Positions 47,701-58,650 of a stretch of 64,000 bases of DNA are shown piece after piece. A program made the position numbers and the translations under genes. Below the pieces are notes generated by a model. It saw only the letters and a list, made by a program, of their open reading frames with translations, was not told the origin of the DNA and made no database searches. The stretch comes from Adiantum capillus-veneris. Taxonomy: Eukaryota; Streptophyta; Polypodiopsida; Polypodiales; Pteridaceae. The stretch is taken from assembly GCA_014529385.2 (NCBI GenBank), contig CM043953.1:82094338-82158337 (forward strand), written 5' to 3'. Within the stretch, counting starts at the first letter, position 1, and every line of letters begins with the position of its first letter.

Positions 47701-48202
47701 TACAAGTCCAAGTCTAGCAAGTGCGGATACAGACAAGAGATTCTTCTTGATCCCAGGTACATAAAGTGCATCAACAAGTGAAGGAACTGCCATTAGCAGC
47801 AGTGAGCACAATCTTTCCAACTCCTTGAATTGGATAAGAGGCGTTGTTGGCACAAGTGACTAAATTTCCACGAGGGACTGACTCGAGAGAGGTAAACAAT
47901 TCACGCTGTGAGGTAATGTGCTTTGTAGCACCACTGTCGAAATACCACACATGTGAATCTGCAGCAACTGACAAGCATGCATCATGGACAGCAGGACTGT
48001 AAGTGCACTCTGCGCTAAAAGCCCATTCTGCATCAACATCAGCATCACAGTCTCCTTTCACAGAAGACTCAACAATGCCTGCATTTGTAGTGGAACCAGC
48101 ATTTGCAGTGGAACCACCCTCTTTCTTCTTAGCCTCTTTGGCATTCAACTTAGGACACGACTTGATCAAGTGATCATTAGCTTTACAATAATGGCAATGC
48201 AT
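44762..48202 (-). pseudogene. gag-pol of Copia element G
   Basis: Zinc knuckle 'MHCHYCKANDHLIKSC' (48202); protease 'WYFDSGATKHITSQREL'; pre-integrase 'LWHARFGHLNF' and 'CEGCILGKMQRSKFPKDG'; integrase 'QLVHSDVCGPMQTPSLGNYL', 'TFIDDYSRHAWVFPLK', 'LRSDRGGEYMS' and 'TPQQNGVAERKNR' (47590-46715) with the catalytic D, D and E visible; RT 'AIGTKWVYKSKRKPDGEID', 'SNIVTAFLNGDIFKEVYV', 'KKALYGLKQSPRAWYEKA' (46540-45794) and 'VVLYVDDLLITGPN' (45763-45557); RNase H 'ADLGVGQDTANTIYTDSQSA', ending 'ALGLLPFVD' (45247-44762). Only a few breaks separate the pieces. This copy still has the RT that element A has lost. Confidence 0.92.
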
Positions 48203-48256
48203 CTTCTTTTTGCCCTTATCACCCGAATTTCCAGACGAAGTGCTAAGAACTTCTGA

Positions 48257-49149
48257 AAGACACTAAAGACGTCATTCTTTTACTTCAAGAGATAAACCCA
48301 CACCTTTCTAGTAGAGTAGTCTATGAATGTTAGGAAGTATAATAGCCCCCCTAGAGACTTGACTGGCATAGGTTCGCACAAGTCGCTATGAACGTGATCT
48401 AGAGGACACCTTAACTCCTTGTGCAAAGGTGCTGATGTTAACCTCCTCTGTTTGCCATAGATACAATGCTCACATAAAGAGAAGTTAGAGTAGTCTAACA
48501 CAGGGATATAACCATAATGCTACAATACTTTCATCCCCTTTTGACTCATATGTCCTAGCCGGCTATGCCACAACTCTGTAGATGACAGTTCGGCTACACA
48601 AACAGAATTCTCTTTCATAGTAGAGACATAAAGTGAGTACAATGAGCCAGGATTTTGGCCTTTAAGCATGACCATATTTCCCTTCTTGATGATCCAAGAA
48701 CCATGAGCAACTATGGCAGTGTAACCCAAATCATCCAGCTGTCCAGCTGACATCAAACTCTTTGTAAATTTGGGTACATGTTTGACATTATGCAGCATAA
48801 ACTCAGTGCTGTTACGCATAGAAAACTTGATGCTACCCACACCGCATATATCAAGCTCGTAAGACTTGCTTAGCTTCATCGTGCCATGTGTGGCAGTGTA
48901 TGTAGAAAACCACTCCTTGTGAGGAGTCACGTGAAAGCTAGCACCTGAGTCCACAATCTAATTATGTGCATAAAACTCATCATGAGCTAACAATGCATCA
49001 AGACTCAAATTCGATGTGAAAATTAGCACATCATTTAGCACTTTAGAAACTATCTCAATGGTTGGATACTCAACCACATTAAGCTCTTCGATCTTTACAC
49101 CACTAGGTTTGTCAGACTTTGCTTTCTCTTTGCACTTATCACGTTGCAT
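48257..49149 (-). pseudogene. pol of element F, 5' part (protease, pre-integrase, integrase start)
   Basis: Linker 'KEKAKSDKPSGVKIEELNVV'; protease 'VDSGASFHVTPHKEWFSTY' (from about 48960) separated from the linker by a stop; pre-integrase 'ELWHSRLGHMSQKGM' and 'CEHCIYGKQRRL'; integrase start 'DHVHSDLCEPM' and 'TFIDYSTRKVWVYLLK' (48501-48280). The frame is cut at about 48256 by element G. Confidence 0.85.
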
Positions 49150-49909
49150 TGTGCAACAATCTTAGTGTCCTTTTTTATGGTAGTAGTAACACTCTACATT
49201 TTGCATGTCTTTGCCACCACTCTTTCTACGACCTTGCCTACGATCTTGTGAACGACCGCAGCTACGACCACGCTGCCTTTGCTTCACGATTGCCACTAGC
49301 CACATATACATAACCATGCCCACTCACATCACGAGATTGATGTCGAATCTCCTCAGTGAGTAACACACCAGCAACAACACTGAAATCTAGATTGCATTCG
49401 GTGCAGAATTGCTTATGGGTGTGTGAAGGTATCCCATGACGATGGTAGGGGACATAGCAAGAAAATGGCCTTCATTTCATCATCAAAATTGACCTTTTGA
49501 ATATAAGCTGTGAAACCACATTGTTGAACTCATTCAAGCGAGAACTAACATTACTGCCTTCTTTCATGTTCATGCACATCAATTTCTTCATCAAGAAAAC
49601 CTTGTTCAAGGCGTTGTTGCAATCCCATGCCTGTTAGAGAGCATCCCACAAATTTTTGGCATTGGTCTTATCCATTATGGTAAAGTAAATGGATTCACCA
49701 AGGTGCAGGCAAATGGTTGCCATAGCACGCACATTCAAGTCATCCCACTCATCATCAGTGTAGACATTCTCTCTTCTTTTACGCAAGGGTGCGATTAAGC
49801 CTTTGTTGATCAAAACATCTTTCATGCGCTTCCACCAAATGACAAAATTTGAGCCATCAAACTTTTTGATGTAGTACTCTTCTCTTTTGGAAGCACTACT
49901 CGCAGCCAT
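49150..49909 (-). pseudogene. gag of Copia element F
   Basis: Starts at ATG 49909: 'MAASSASKREEYYIKKFDGS' then 'NFVIWWKRMKDVL', the usual N-terminus of plant Copia Gag (KFDG.NF..W...M..VL). A stop at 49634 ends the first piece; shifted pieces continue with 'RLNEFNNVVSQL' and a decayed CCHC zinc knuckle near 49150-49200. Confidence 0.8.
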
Positions 49910-51224
49910 GATTAAGAGAATGTAGCCAAAAACTTTATGGAGAATCGCCTGGGATAATTTTGGCAGAGTTTCCTCTAGAACATGAGCGGAAACTCAAACC
50001 AAAAGGTAGTACAATTTCTATGTAAGAACAGCTAGAAGTGCTAAGAACGCATAAAATGGACTCACGGGAAAAATCTGGCAGAGTCTCCCTTTGTAAGAGG
50101 AGTCAAAATTCAACTCAAAAAATGCATAAACTGCTCAAAAGAGAACCAGTGGGCATAAACTACTCAAAATCACTGATGTGTGATTGCCAACTCGACATCA
50201 AAAGCACAAAAAACCATCCAAATACATGTCCTATGGCGAGGGTACCGTAAAGGGGGAACTCCAGTTACCTGTATCACGGAAGGTATCTCAACATTCGAGA
50301 ATACCCTAGCTCAAAGAAAACCTCGCGCTATCGACCCTCCAAAGGCTAACGCAGACACAAAAGGACTAGCCACAGCCTCAGAAAGGGCTCTTTCAGTCTG
50401 AGTCTAAGAAACGACCAAGAAAACTACCCAAATAGTCAAAAATGGCTCCACACGTAGTACAATGGGTAGTGTCTGCAACTCAACGTATATGAGCGACCGC
50501 GCTCAAACAGGTGCCAAGAACTACTGCATGCAGTAAAAGTGATCCCTGTGGGGATATCTGCTCTCAAAATAGCTCAAAGAGCACTATGGTGTGCTAAAGT
50601 AAACATGCATCTGTCAACGCATCTGTCCGCAAAGAAACTCCTGTTGAAATGACTGCCAAAATTGCTTGAAAGGCGTTGTGTCTAGAAACCTAGAGAAACT
50701 ATGTGTAAACGGGTTCAAAAGCCCCCTGTAACCAATAACCTGTGTGTCAGTGTAGATATGTGCTAATTTTCACCGTCGAGCAAAAATGTGCTAGTCAGAT
50801 AGCCACCAAAGGTGTCATATCCGAAAACCATACCGTAAGGCCGATTGGTGCGCTCGATGCCAATATCGGGTGTCACTCCTCTGTGGTAGAGGCACCTCAC
50901 CCGTGCGTGTGGCAAGCACGACCATCCGCAGGAAAGCGCTTGTCTACGGGAATGCTCGATATTGGGGTCGGATGTCGAGAATCTGCTGCAATGAGAGGTG
51001 ATGTCGAGTTGATGCCGAATCGCAAGAATCGTTGTCGAAACTGATGTGCCGGTGTGGAGCGACAAGTCGTCGATGTCAAGGCCGCTCTCGTTGATATCGG
51101 AGATGTGGTGTGGGTGTTGGAACGGCTAATCTCCGATGTTGAAGCCGCCCCCCACTGTCAGACGAGAGTTTCCTGATCCCGAAGATAAAGCCTGGAATGG
51201 CGTTGCCGATTTCAAGTGTTCTAA

Positions 51225-51268
<44 letters not shown>

Positions 51269-52061
51269 GCTCACTTTCTCTCACAAATTGGCTCTCCTTT
51301 ATGACCTCTCTCTCTCTCTCCCCCCTTTGCTGTCTCTCAAGCTTTATACGAAGAGTCGGGAGGAGGCAGTGAGAGAAGGGTCGATGGTCGAGGGCTCGGG
51401 GTGGGAGTAGCCCCTTGCACACAAGGAAGTGTGTGAGCTTAAAGTTTAAAAAAGAAATTTTGATTCACTGTTTTTTGATGAACTGCCAAAGAATGACGAG
51501 TTCTGACGACTGTCGGGTGTGTGTGGTTGATTTCCTGAGGTCATGTGTGTTTTGCTCTGGCTCACGACCTACAACTCGGTGCTGCCACAATTGACGCTCT
51601 GGTCGCGACCTGCTACTCGCCTGGCTCACTCTCCTACTGCTGCAGACTTGCCGACTTTGTTCCTTGCAACTCTATGCATCCCGGTTATGCTCTCTTCAGC
51701 TCGAATTTCCTGTTGTCAGCTCGCCCTGCAAGCCTTGTTTATGCTTTCGATTGCCTTCGACTGCAAGCTCTCTGCTCGGCTCTGCTACTGCCCGATTGCA
51801 AATGATTCCCTTCAAATTGCAATTCAACCTGATCGTGGCCTCGATCTCAACTTCTGAGATGCCGACTCGCCCCCTTGATTCTCTGCTCTCTATTGCATCG
51901 ACCTGCTGAGACTTTGCAAACTCCTGCTGCTGCCGATTCCTTCTACGCTTTGTACCCAGCCCAATTCTGCAGATCTTGAAAAACTCCTAGATTCCATTTC
52001 TTTGACAGGGGTCGCTGGACACGCGGGTTTGCGCCCCGGTGCCCTGTGCTCTAATATTAAT
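49910..52061 (-). other. Long leader of element F, with (CT)n(CA)n tract
   Basis: 2.1 kb between the gag start and the 5' LTR, longer than usual for a Copia leader. Holds a (CT)n(CA)n microsatellite (51222-51269) and ORFs without motifs (for example 50763-51065). An old insertion inside the leader is possible. Confidence 0.45.
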
Positions 52062-52250
52062 TGTAGATGCGGATGGAGTGCAAGGGAAGGAATGGAGAGA
52101 AGGGGAAGGGGATGCGGGAGGCAGACATTGTTTGGTGGAGCTTGTGAGAGAATAGACTCTCACTCCCCTTATTGTCATTATAACCATAACAAAGAATAAG
52201 TGGGCGGTGCCCGGAGGACCATATCCGACCACGGGGCTTGAAATCCAACA
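52062..52250 (-). repeat. 5' LTR of Copia element F
   Basis: 189 bp; minus sense TGTTGGATTTCAAGCCCC... to ...CCGCATCTACA. Confidence 0.82.
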
Positions 52251-52534
52251 AATATTGAGTATCTCAAACGAAGAAGAGGAAGGATAAGACAACCAAAATC
52301 TCAATAGTTTTGATTGCTTTGCATACCATGTGATAAGGATGAGTACATTGATGGCAACAACACCTAGCTTCAAATCAGATTTGCATAATCGGGGGACAAT
52401 GGGAACTCCATCAGGTTCCACCAACCAGAAGGAGACCGAACAAGAGACTAAAGAGGAGAGATATCAAAGGGAGCACAGGTGGAAGTTTAATCAATATATC
52501 AAAACAAGAAAAGCATTCAGTTTAGTAAAGGGTT
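52251..52534 (+). other. Left flank of the CACTA insertion
   Basis: Open frame 52330-52541 (Lys/Glu-rich, 'KETEQETKEERYQREHRWKF') is cut by the CACTA element and continues in meaning only beyond 60603. Family unknown; possibly an older element. Confidence 0.35.
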
Positions 52535-52699
52535 CACTACAAGAAGCTATTCATATTAGCGACGCTCAAAAAAAAAATCCCGGCGTCGTTATGAGCGTCG
52601 CAAATTTCCAAAGAAATTTGAGACGCTCATAGCGACGCCGACTGGGCTAAAAAAATAACAGAGCGCGTTCAAAAACTCAGATTTCAGATCTGAGTTTTT
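52535..52699 (+). repeat. 5' TIR and subterminal hairpins of the CACTA element
   Basis: The TIR is followed by GCGACGCTC motifs and a 26-bp stem (GGCGTCGTTATGAGCGTC... at about 52583-52608, complement to 52642, two mismatches). A second short palindrome, AAAACTCAGAT/ATCTGAGTTTT, lies at 52673-52699. Subterminal repeats are the binding sites of TNPA-type proteins in En/Spm. Confidence 0.85.
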
Positions 52700-52728
52700 C
52701 GGCGCCCTCAAGCAAGGAACAGGTAATG

Positions 52729-52732
<4 letters not shown>

Positions 52733-52759
<27 letters not shown>

Positions 52760-52772
52760 CCTTTTTCTTCTC

Positions 52773-52806
<34 letters not shown>

Positions 52807-52881
52807 CACACACACGAGGAGAGGAAGGAGAGCCAGGTATGCTCCTTCCCTCTCCTCACTCTCATGTTCCCTTCCCCTCTT

Positions 52882-52916
<35 letters not shown>

Positions 52917-52938
52917 TACACACACACATAGTGTTTTT

Positions 52939-52969
<31 letters not shown>

Positions 52970-53204
52970 AACATAAACAAAAACGCACACACACATACAT
53001 AAACAAAGAATGCACACACACATTGAGAGAGGAAAAGAGAGAGAGAGCATGCATAAACAAAAAACGCACGCATTGAGAGAGGAAAAGAGAGAGAGAACAT
53101 GCATAAACAAAAAACGCACACATTGAGAGAGGAAAAGAGAGAGAAAACATGCATACGATCCAAAAAAACGCACACACATTGAAAGAGAAAGAGAGAGAAA
53201 CTAA
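52733..53204. repeat. Microsatellite/minisatellite block in the CACTA 5' region
   Basis: (CT)n, (CA)n and (GA)n tracts (52733-52966) followed by about four copies of a 48-55-bp unit containing CATTGAGAGAGGAAAAGAGA (about 52995-53200). The Ser/Leu/Cys/Val-rich ORFs here are low-complexity translations, not genes. Confidence 0.85.
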
Positions 53205-53390
53205 TTTAACGTCGTAGGAAACTAATTAAAATTAAAAGACCTAAAGATCTAGCCGACGAAGAGTTGAACTCAAAACCTATTATTCAAGAGGGAAATGGCA
53301 TAACCAATCTATCATACTTGGCATGGGTGATAGAAAGGTTATACCATTTATCTCTTTTATTGGCACACACATCCACACACACGCACACAC

Positions 53391-54200
53391 ACAAGAAGAA
53401 GAGAGTTATAACGTCGTAGGAAACTATCCTAAAAGACGTTAAAGATTAGGTTAGATGTAGACTTACGTTAAATTAGATTTAGGTTTATTTAAGTTAAATT
53501 AGATTAGATTTAGGTTTATTTTTAATTAGATTTACGTTTATTTACGCTAGATTTAGATTTACATTATATTAGATTAGATTTAGGTCTCCATAGACTGCGA
53601 TGCTTGCATGAAGCGGGTGAAGAAAGCCCTCAATGGAATATAGGGTATTGCTGCCTTCACTCATGGTGGGCTCTGTCGATCCAAAAGTACTGGTGAAATG
53701 TCTTCAGAAGATAGGGAAGAAGGTGGATCTTCAGGGCCGCAAGAGTCACTACATCCCCGACACAATGACCATCTAGACAACCTCTAGTCATTCAACAGCA
53801 ACTTCAAAGTTAGTAACAAGAGCAAGAACGGTCTAAAGGGCCAATTGCTGTCGTCAGATGTGGATGGAGATGAGGCAGCGTTATCGCCGGAAGTTAACTC
53901 TCATATCTTTAGTGATGAGAATGCCAACTCTTGCCGAGTTATGTGAAAAATTATGTGTTAAATCAATTTTAAGGTTCTTATAATCCCTGTTAGTTTAGTT
54001 CTTTGTTTTTAATATAACATAATTTACGTTAGATTTAGATTTATGTTATATTAGATTAGACTTAGGTTTATTTAGGTTTACCCACACACACACACACACA
54101 CACACAAGAAGAAGAGAGTTTTAACGTCGTAGGAAACTATCCCAAAAGACGTTAAAGATTAGGTTAGATGTAGACTTACGTTAAATTAGATTAAGGTTTA
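53391..54200 (+). repeat. 97-bp direct repeats flanking the captured fragment
   Basis: 53391-53487 and 54104-54200 are near-identical (ACAAGAAGAAGAGAGTT, AACGTCGTAGGAAACTATCC, AGATTAGGTTAGATGTAGAC). A third partial copy of AACGTCGTAGGAAACT lies at 53208. AT-rich TTAGATTTAGGTTTA words fill the intervals. Confidence 0.85.
53584..53946 (+). pseudogene. Captured HIPP gene fragment (HMA domain and CaaX end) inside the CACTA element
   Basis: Encodes the first half of a heavy-metal-associated domain, 'VSIDCDACMKRVKKALNGI' (53584-53640, with the CxxC metal-binding pair), then, after a stop and a short deletion with frameshift, its second half 'DPKVLVKCLQKIGKKVDL' (53678-53731) and 'RKSHYIPDTM', and in a third frame a low-complexity linker ending 'FSDENANSCRVM' with a stop at 53944-53946. 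The last four residues form a CaaX prenylation box, as in HIPP proteins (heavy-metal-associated isoprenylated plant proteins). The segment begins right after TTTAG, like the acceptor of the conserved HIPP intron. It is a host gene piece carried by the transposon, degraded, in the same sense as the transposase genes. Function as a protein is unlikely; a fusion or antisense role is untested. Confidence 0.75.
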
Positions 54201-54539
54201 TTTTTAGTTAGATTTACGTTTATTTAGATTTACGCTTATTTATGTTAGATCGAGTCCACGCAAGAATTACTTACGGTTTAGGGTTTAGAGTTAGACAAAC
54301 AGTGAAAAGATCTACTATGAAAAGATGTTAAGATGCTGTGAAGTGCTACAGCTAGAGAAGAGTCAAAGGGGTTTTGTCCACTACATGCAGTATCATGTAG
54401 ACGTGGGTCTGCAGATTTCTTGTACCCACAAATATAGGTATTGACCAATAAAGACGAGATTATAACCCGATGGTTCTGATCTCCGTGCACCTCTGGACCG
54501 AGGTGTGCGGGGATTGGACATGACTAGAGAATGTGAGGT

Positions 54540-54540
<1 letters not shown>

Positions 54541-54592
<52 letters not shown>
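54541..54592. repeat. (GA)n microsatellite upstream of the transposase start
   Basis: About 25 GA units ending 66 bp before the first ATG of the TNP2-like gene, so probably within its 5' leader or promoter. Confidence 0.95.
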
Positions 54593-54595
<3 letters not shown>

Positions 54596-54657
54596 GACGA
54601 AGAATGTCAATAGAATATTAAATTTGTTGTCCAGGTTATAAGATTTTTATCCTCATT

Positions 54658-57600
54658 ATGAGTAGTGACGAGGATGTGGGACCGTCCAACCGAAACACCT
54701 ATCTCTCAACGAGGGTCTTATGTCCTTGTAATCAATGCAAGCATGCTGTGCGACGGACAAGACGTGTTTCTTTGCAGCACGTTCGTGAATTTGGCGAGTT
54801 CGATCCATCTATTATAGATCGAGTTGTTGCCAATTATAACTCGTCGGACTCTGACGCTGGCCAACAAGCAGCAATCTTGCAACCCAATAGACGTGTTCGC
54901 AGGCGCTTTGGTCAAGCAGCATATGTGAGGCCACAAGATGTAGCCTCTGACAACTCGGGGGATGATCATGCAGAGCACATTCCCAATGAGGCAATGTTTG
55001 AGCCCGAGATTGATGAAATGATCGAGACGATCATGGATTCAGAAAGGCTTATCTATGATGATATGAAAAGTGAAGCCGATACGCCATTGTATAATGGAGC
55101 ACGTATGTCTAGATTGAAAGCACTCCTGGTTCTTCTCAACATGCAGGTTTTCAGGTGATCTATTACAATTAGTTTACTTTAATAAAACTCTAAATGTACA
55201 ATGATCTGATAGATTTTTACACGACTGTATCGTATTTTTATGTTGTGTAGATTGCTTAAAGAGCACATACTACCAGCTGACAATGTGATGCCAGATTCCC
55301 GAGATGAAGCAAGAAAGATTTTACGAAACTTGGGGATGGATTACAATTCTATCCACGCTTGTCCTAATGACTGCATTCTTTTCAGAGGGGAATACATAGA
55401 CATGGAGAAGTGTCCGAAATGTGATTCCGAAAGATATCGAGTAGATCTCCAAGGGACAAACATTCCACAAAAGGTTTTGCAACATTTTCCTCTGCTTCCT
55501 CGCATCAAGCATTTCTTCGAATGTAAGTCCATGGCCGCCCTAGCATCATGGCATGAGGAGAATAAATCTTCGGATGGTGTGCTACGAATTCCTGCAGATT
55601 GCGCAGCCTGGAAACATATAGATGGAACATGGTCGGATTTTGCCAGGGAAGCTCGAAATTTGCGCTTAGGCCTGGCTATGGATGGCGTAAATCCATTTGG
55701 TCAAAGATCAACATCTTACAGTGTATGGCCCGTTGTCATCGTCAACTACAACATTCCCCCGTTGTCATCGTCAACTACAACATTCCCCCGTGGTTGACTA
55801 CGAAGAAGGGGCACCTATGGCTAAGCTTGATTGTGCCAGGGCGATATAAAGTGGAGAATATGGATGTGTATCTTCATCCACTATTGGAAGAGCTACAACA
55901 ATTGTGGATTGGCATAGAGGTGGTGGATATGAGCCGACACACAGGACGACGGAATGCTTTGATCAGAGGCATTCTAATGTGGACCATGCATGACTATCCC
56001 GGGCTAACAGAATGCTCAGGTGATCTATTGACACTCCTCACTCAGACACTGTAAATCTTGTTTTTTCCCATAGTTGATCTATTATCATGTGTATACATGC
56101 AGGGCTTCAAACAAGCGGATACAGAGCATGTGTCACATGTGGACCTAGACTGAATGCACGTAGGGCGCCCTCACTGAAGAAGCAAATCTACGAAGGTCAT
56201 CAAGCGTATCTTCCAGAGAATCATGTGTTATGCGACGGCTTTTTGGGAAGAGAGCCACCAAGGATGTCTGCACAAGCATGGTTAGAGCAGAAGGAGATGT
56301 GCGATGACGGATTGCCTCCAGGGATGAAGAGACTATCTCTATGGTACGAGTTACCATATTGGCCCCGACTCATGATCAACCACTTGCTCGATCCAATGCA
56401 CATATTCAAGAATGTGGGTAATCTACTATTGGACCATCTGACCGGCAAGAAAGATACTTTGGGAGCCAGAGTTGACCTTAGAAATGTGGATCGTATGGAG
56501 CAATATTGGCCGCAAACAGCGTCTGATGGATCGATAAAACTCCCTAAAGCACCATGGATTTTCACAGGAGCCCAAGAACGCAAAGTAAAAGAGACCATTC
56601 GATCTTTGCGGACCCCCACTGGCGTAATGCACTCGCTCCGAACGTGTTTTACTAAAGACGGAAAGCTTACCGGTTTGAAGTCACACGATTGGCATAAAAT
56701 GTGTCAGGTATGTTCATAGTGGACTTTAATATCATTGCATAAAATGTGGACTTTAATATCATTGCTGCACATACTTTACAGTTTATTTTACCGGTTGCCA
56801 TTGAGGGATGTTTGTCTCTCGACATCCGTAACACAATCTACAAACTTGCAAAGCTGGTGCAATGGATCTCACAAAAGGAGATCAAGGTAGACTCCATACC
56901 ATTCGCCAAACTAAATGCTGCGGAGCTTGTGTGCATGTTTGAGAAACATTTTCCTACTACCATGCTAACCATTTAGGTGCATCTTCTTGTTCACATAGTT
57001 GATGAGGTGGAAATAGCTGGCACAGTTCATTCCAGATGGATGTTCTTCTTAGAACGTTTCATGAAAACGCTTAAGGGATATGTGCGTCAAAAGGCACGTC
57101 CGAAGGGTAGCATGACAGAAGGTTGGTTGGTATCAGAGTCCCTAGTGTACATTGGAGAGTGGCTAGACGGATTTGATAAAGCCCGGGACACGCTATGGCG
57201 AACCATAGATGATGAGCGCATATCTGGGATTGTCATGTGCAATCTCGGTGTTGAGAAGAAGATGACGAAAGATCTAGAGGCTAAAATCAACCGATTTTGC
57301 ATGCTTCACAATCCAGTGATGCAAAAGTGGATTCACAATATGAGGATGCAAAGCAAGAGCGACAAAGGGCACGAATCGAGTGGAGACGGGGAAGACGACC
57401 ACCGATGCACTATCCGACGGGTCTGGAGAGCCTACCAACCTTCATGAGCTTAAGATGGTTGCACAACCAATTGAAAAGCGCACAACAATGCGGTGACGAA
57501 GTGACTGAGGAAGAGTGGGAGTACTCTCGGGGTTGCGCGACCAAGGTAAGTTTGCAATGTACGACATGCTAGTGACTTTATTTCTAAACGTTTGAACGGC

Positions 57601-58378
57601 CACTCATAATCTTTGTTCGTTGTAGTATAAGTCATACACAGCAGCATGGTGTAAAGGTCGACATTTTAGGGTGGAACGGATTGACAAAAAGCGTTTTACT
57701 CAAGATTGTGGAATCATGGCAAAATTTGAACAGTCTAGTCGACGACGTTCCTCTGATGCAGATCGTGTGGTGGCGGAACTCACTTACTTCGGCACGCTGC
57801 AAGAGATTTTGAGGATCGATTACAGAGGATTTTTTATCGACTTGTTCGACGTGCAATGGTTCAAAATAATCATGGAGGGTCGCAACGCTACTGTGCGTAG
57901 AGGAGAGTCTGGTTTTCTTGAGGTGGATTCTACTAAGAAATGGACTGACCTAAGAGACACTTTCGTACTACCAGAGCATTGTGAACAAGTAAGTATGTAA
58001 ATAGTTAACATCCCCCTTTTACAAGTTATGTGCTTGAAAGCTCTCATGTAAGTTATGTGGCTCTGGCAGGTAATATTTCATCCTACAAAGTCTACATCAA
58101 ACTGGTGGTACGTCATAGAGGTAGCCCCTCGTAGTGCAAGGACGTATGAAGGCTACCATGTGCCAATCACAACGGCATCAATGGAGGAGATCAGAGAAGA
58201 TGCTCAATCAGAAGCCGCTGCGGTGGTGCCAGACGAGCATCAAGATGCTACTACTCTATATGGGGTGCATGCAGAGGAGCTACAAAATGAAACAGAGAAT
58301 ATGTATTTAAACGGAGAGCTCTATATAGATATAGGAAGTTATGCTGAGTTATGCGAGGATGAGAGAGAGATCTCTTAA
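54658..58378 (+). pseudogene. TNP2-like CACTA transposase, six exons, with three coding lesions
   Basis: Exons 54658-55154, 55251-56019, 56103-56707, 56782-57545, 57626-57988 and 58070-58378, all with GT..AG introns of 74-96 bp and matching phases. Exon 1 has the transposase-associated zinc motif 'CPCNQCKH' and ends 'VF', continuing 'RLLKEHILPADNVMPDS' in exon 2. The TNP2 core includes 'CPNDCILF', 'CPKC', 'AMDGVNPFG' and 'WTMHDYPGLTECSG', candidate catalytic Asp positions, then 'YRACVTCG' and 'LLDPMHIFKNV' in exon 3. Exons 3-4 carry a DUF4218-like region ('FILPVAIEGCL', 'HLLVHIVDEVE'), and exons 5-6 a DUF4216-like region ('FFIDLFDVQWF', 'NWWYVIEVAPRS'). Lesions: a 29-bp tandem duplication (55731-55788) shifts the frame, an in-frame TAG lies at 56974-56976, and a 1-base shift lies near 57338. 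Splice sites are all intact, so inactivation is recent. Confidence 0.88.
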
Positions 58379-58650
58379 AGCCACAAATATTGTATTTGAA
58401 CAATTTTGCTCCGTGTTGTAAAAGCTCTGGCTCTCTAAGTACCTTCCATGGTGTACAACGCTCTTTTCTACTCGCGCTCACATCTTTTGATTGAAAATTC
58501 TAAGTTTTCGACTTGCCTCTTCTATCACTCAATTCATTGCGTCATTGTATTTTTATGCGTCATTACGTCATTGTATTTAATGGTCTTTGCGTCATTGTCT
58601 ACTCTATTCATTCAATATTAAGTTTAAATATTCGTGTGTTTAATGCAGGT

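Larger units (their letters stand above)
44461..48256 (-). mobile_element. Copia element G (A-family), 5'-truncated, nested in F
   Basis: Minus-strand Copia with 3' LTR (44686-44461), RNase H, RT, integrase, protease and the Gag zinc knuckle; the rest of gag and the 5' LTR are missing. At about 48250 the Gag sequence ('SGNSGDKGKKKMHCHYC') joins directly to the integrase of F. About 90 codons of the F integrase core are also missing at the junction, so one deletion removed both the G 5' end and part of F. Confidence 0.88.
42562..52250 (-). mobile_element. Copia element F, with element G nested inside
   Basis: LTRs at 52062-52250 (5', minus sense) and 42562-42754 (3') share 'AAGGGGAAGGGGAT', 'TTTGGTGGAGCTT' and 'CATTATAACCATAACAAAGA'. 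Next to the 5' LTR a primer-site-like ATTAGAGCACAGGG resembles TGGTATCAGAGC with changes. Gag, protease, pre-integrase, integrase, RT and part of RNase H follow in Copia order on the minus strand. Element G (44461-48256) interrupts the integrase. A 5-bp AATAT occurs beside the 5' LTR (52251-52255) and at 42573-42577, but the latter fits only if the 3' LTR end is truncated, so the target duplication is uncertain. Confidence 0.85.

Noticed and set aside
50763-51065. 100-codon ORFs on both strands in the leader of element F
   Set aside because: No conserved domains; mutually overlapping frames in a non-coding leader.
52708-53179. Long overlapping ORFs rich in Cys, Val, Ser, Leu and Phe (about 90-155 codons)
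   Set aside because: They translate CA/GT and CT/GA microsatellites and the 48-55-bp repeat in all frames; no conserved domain.
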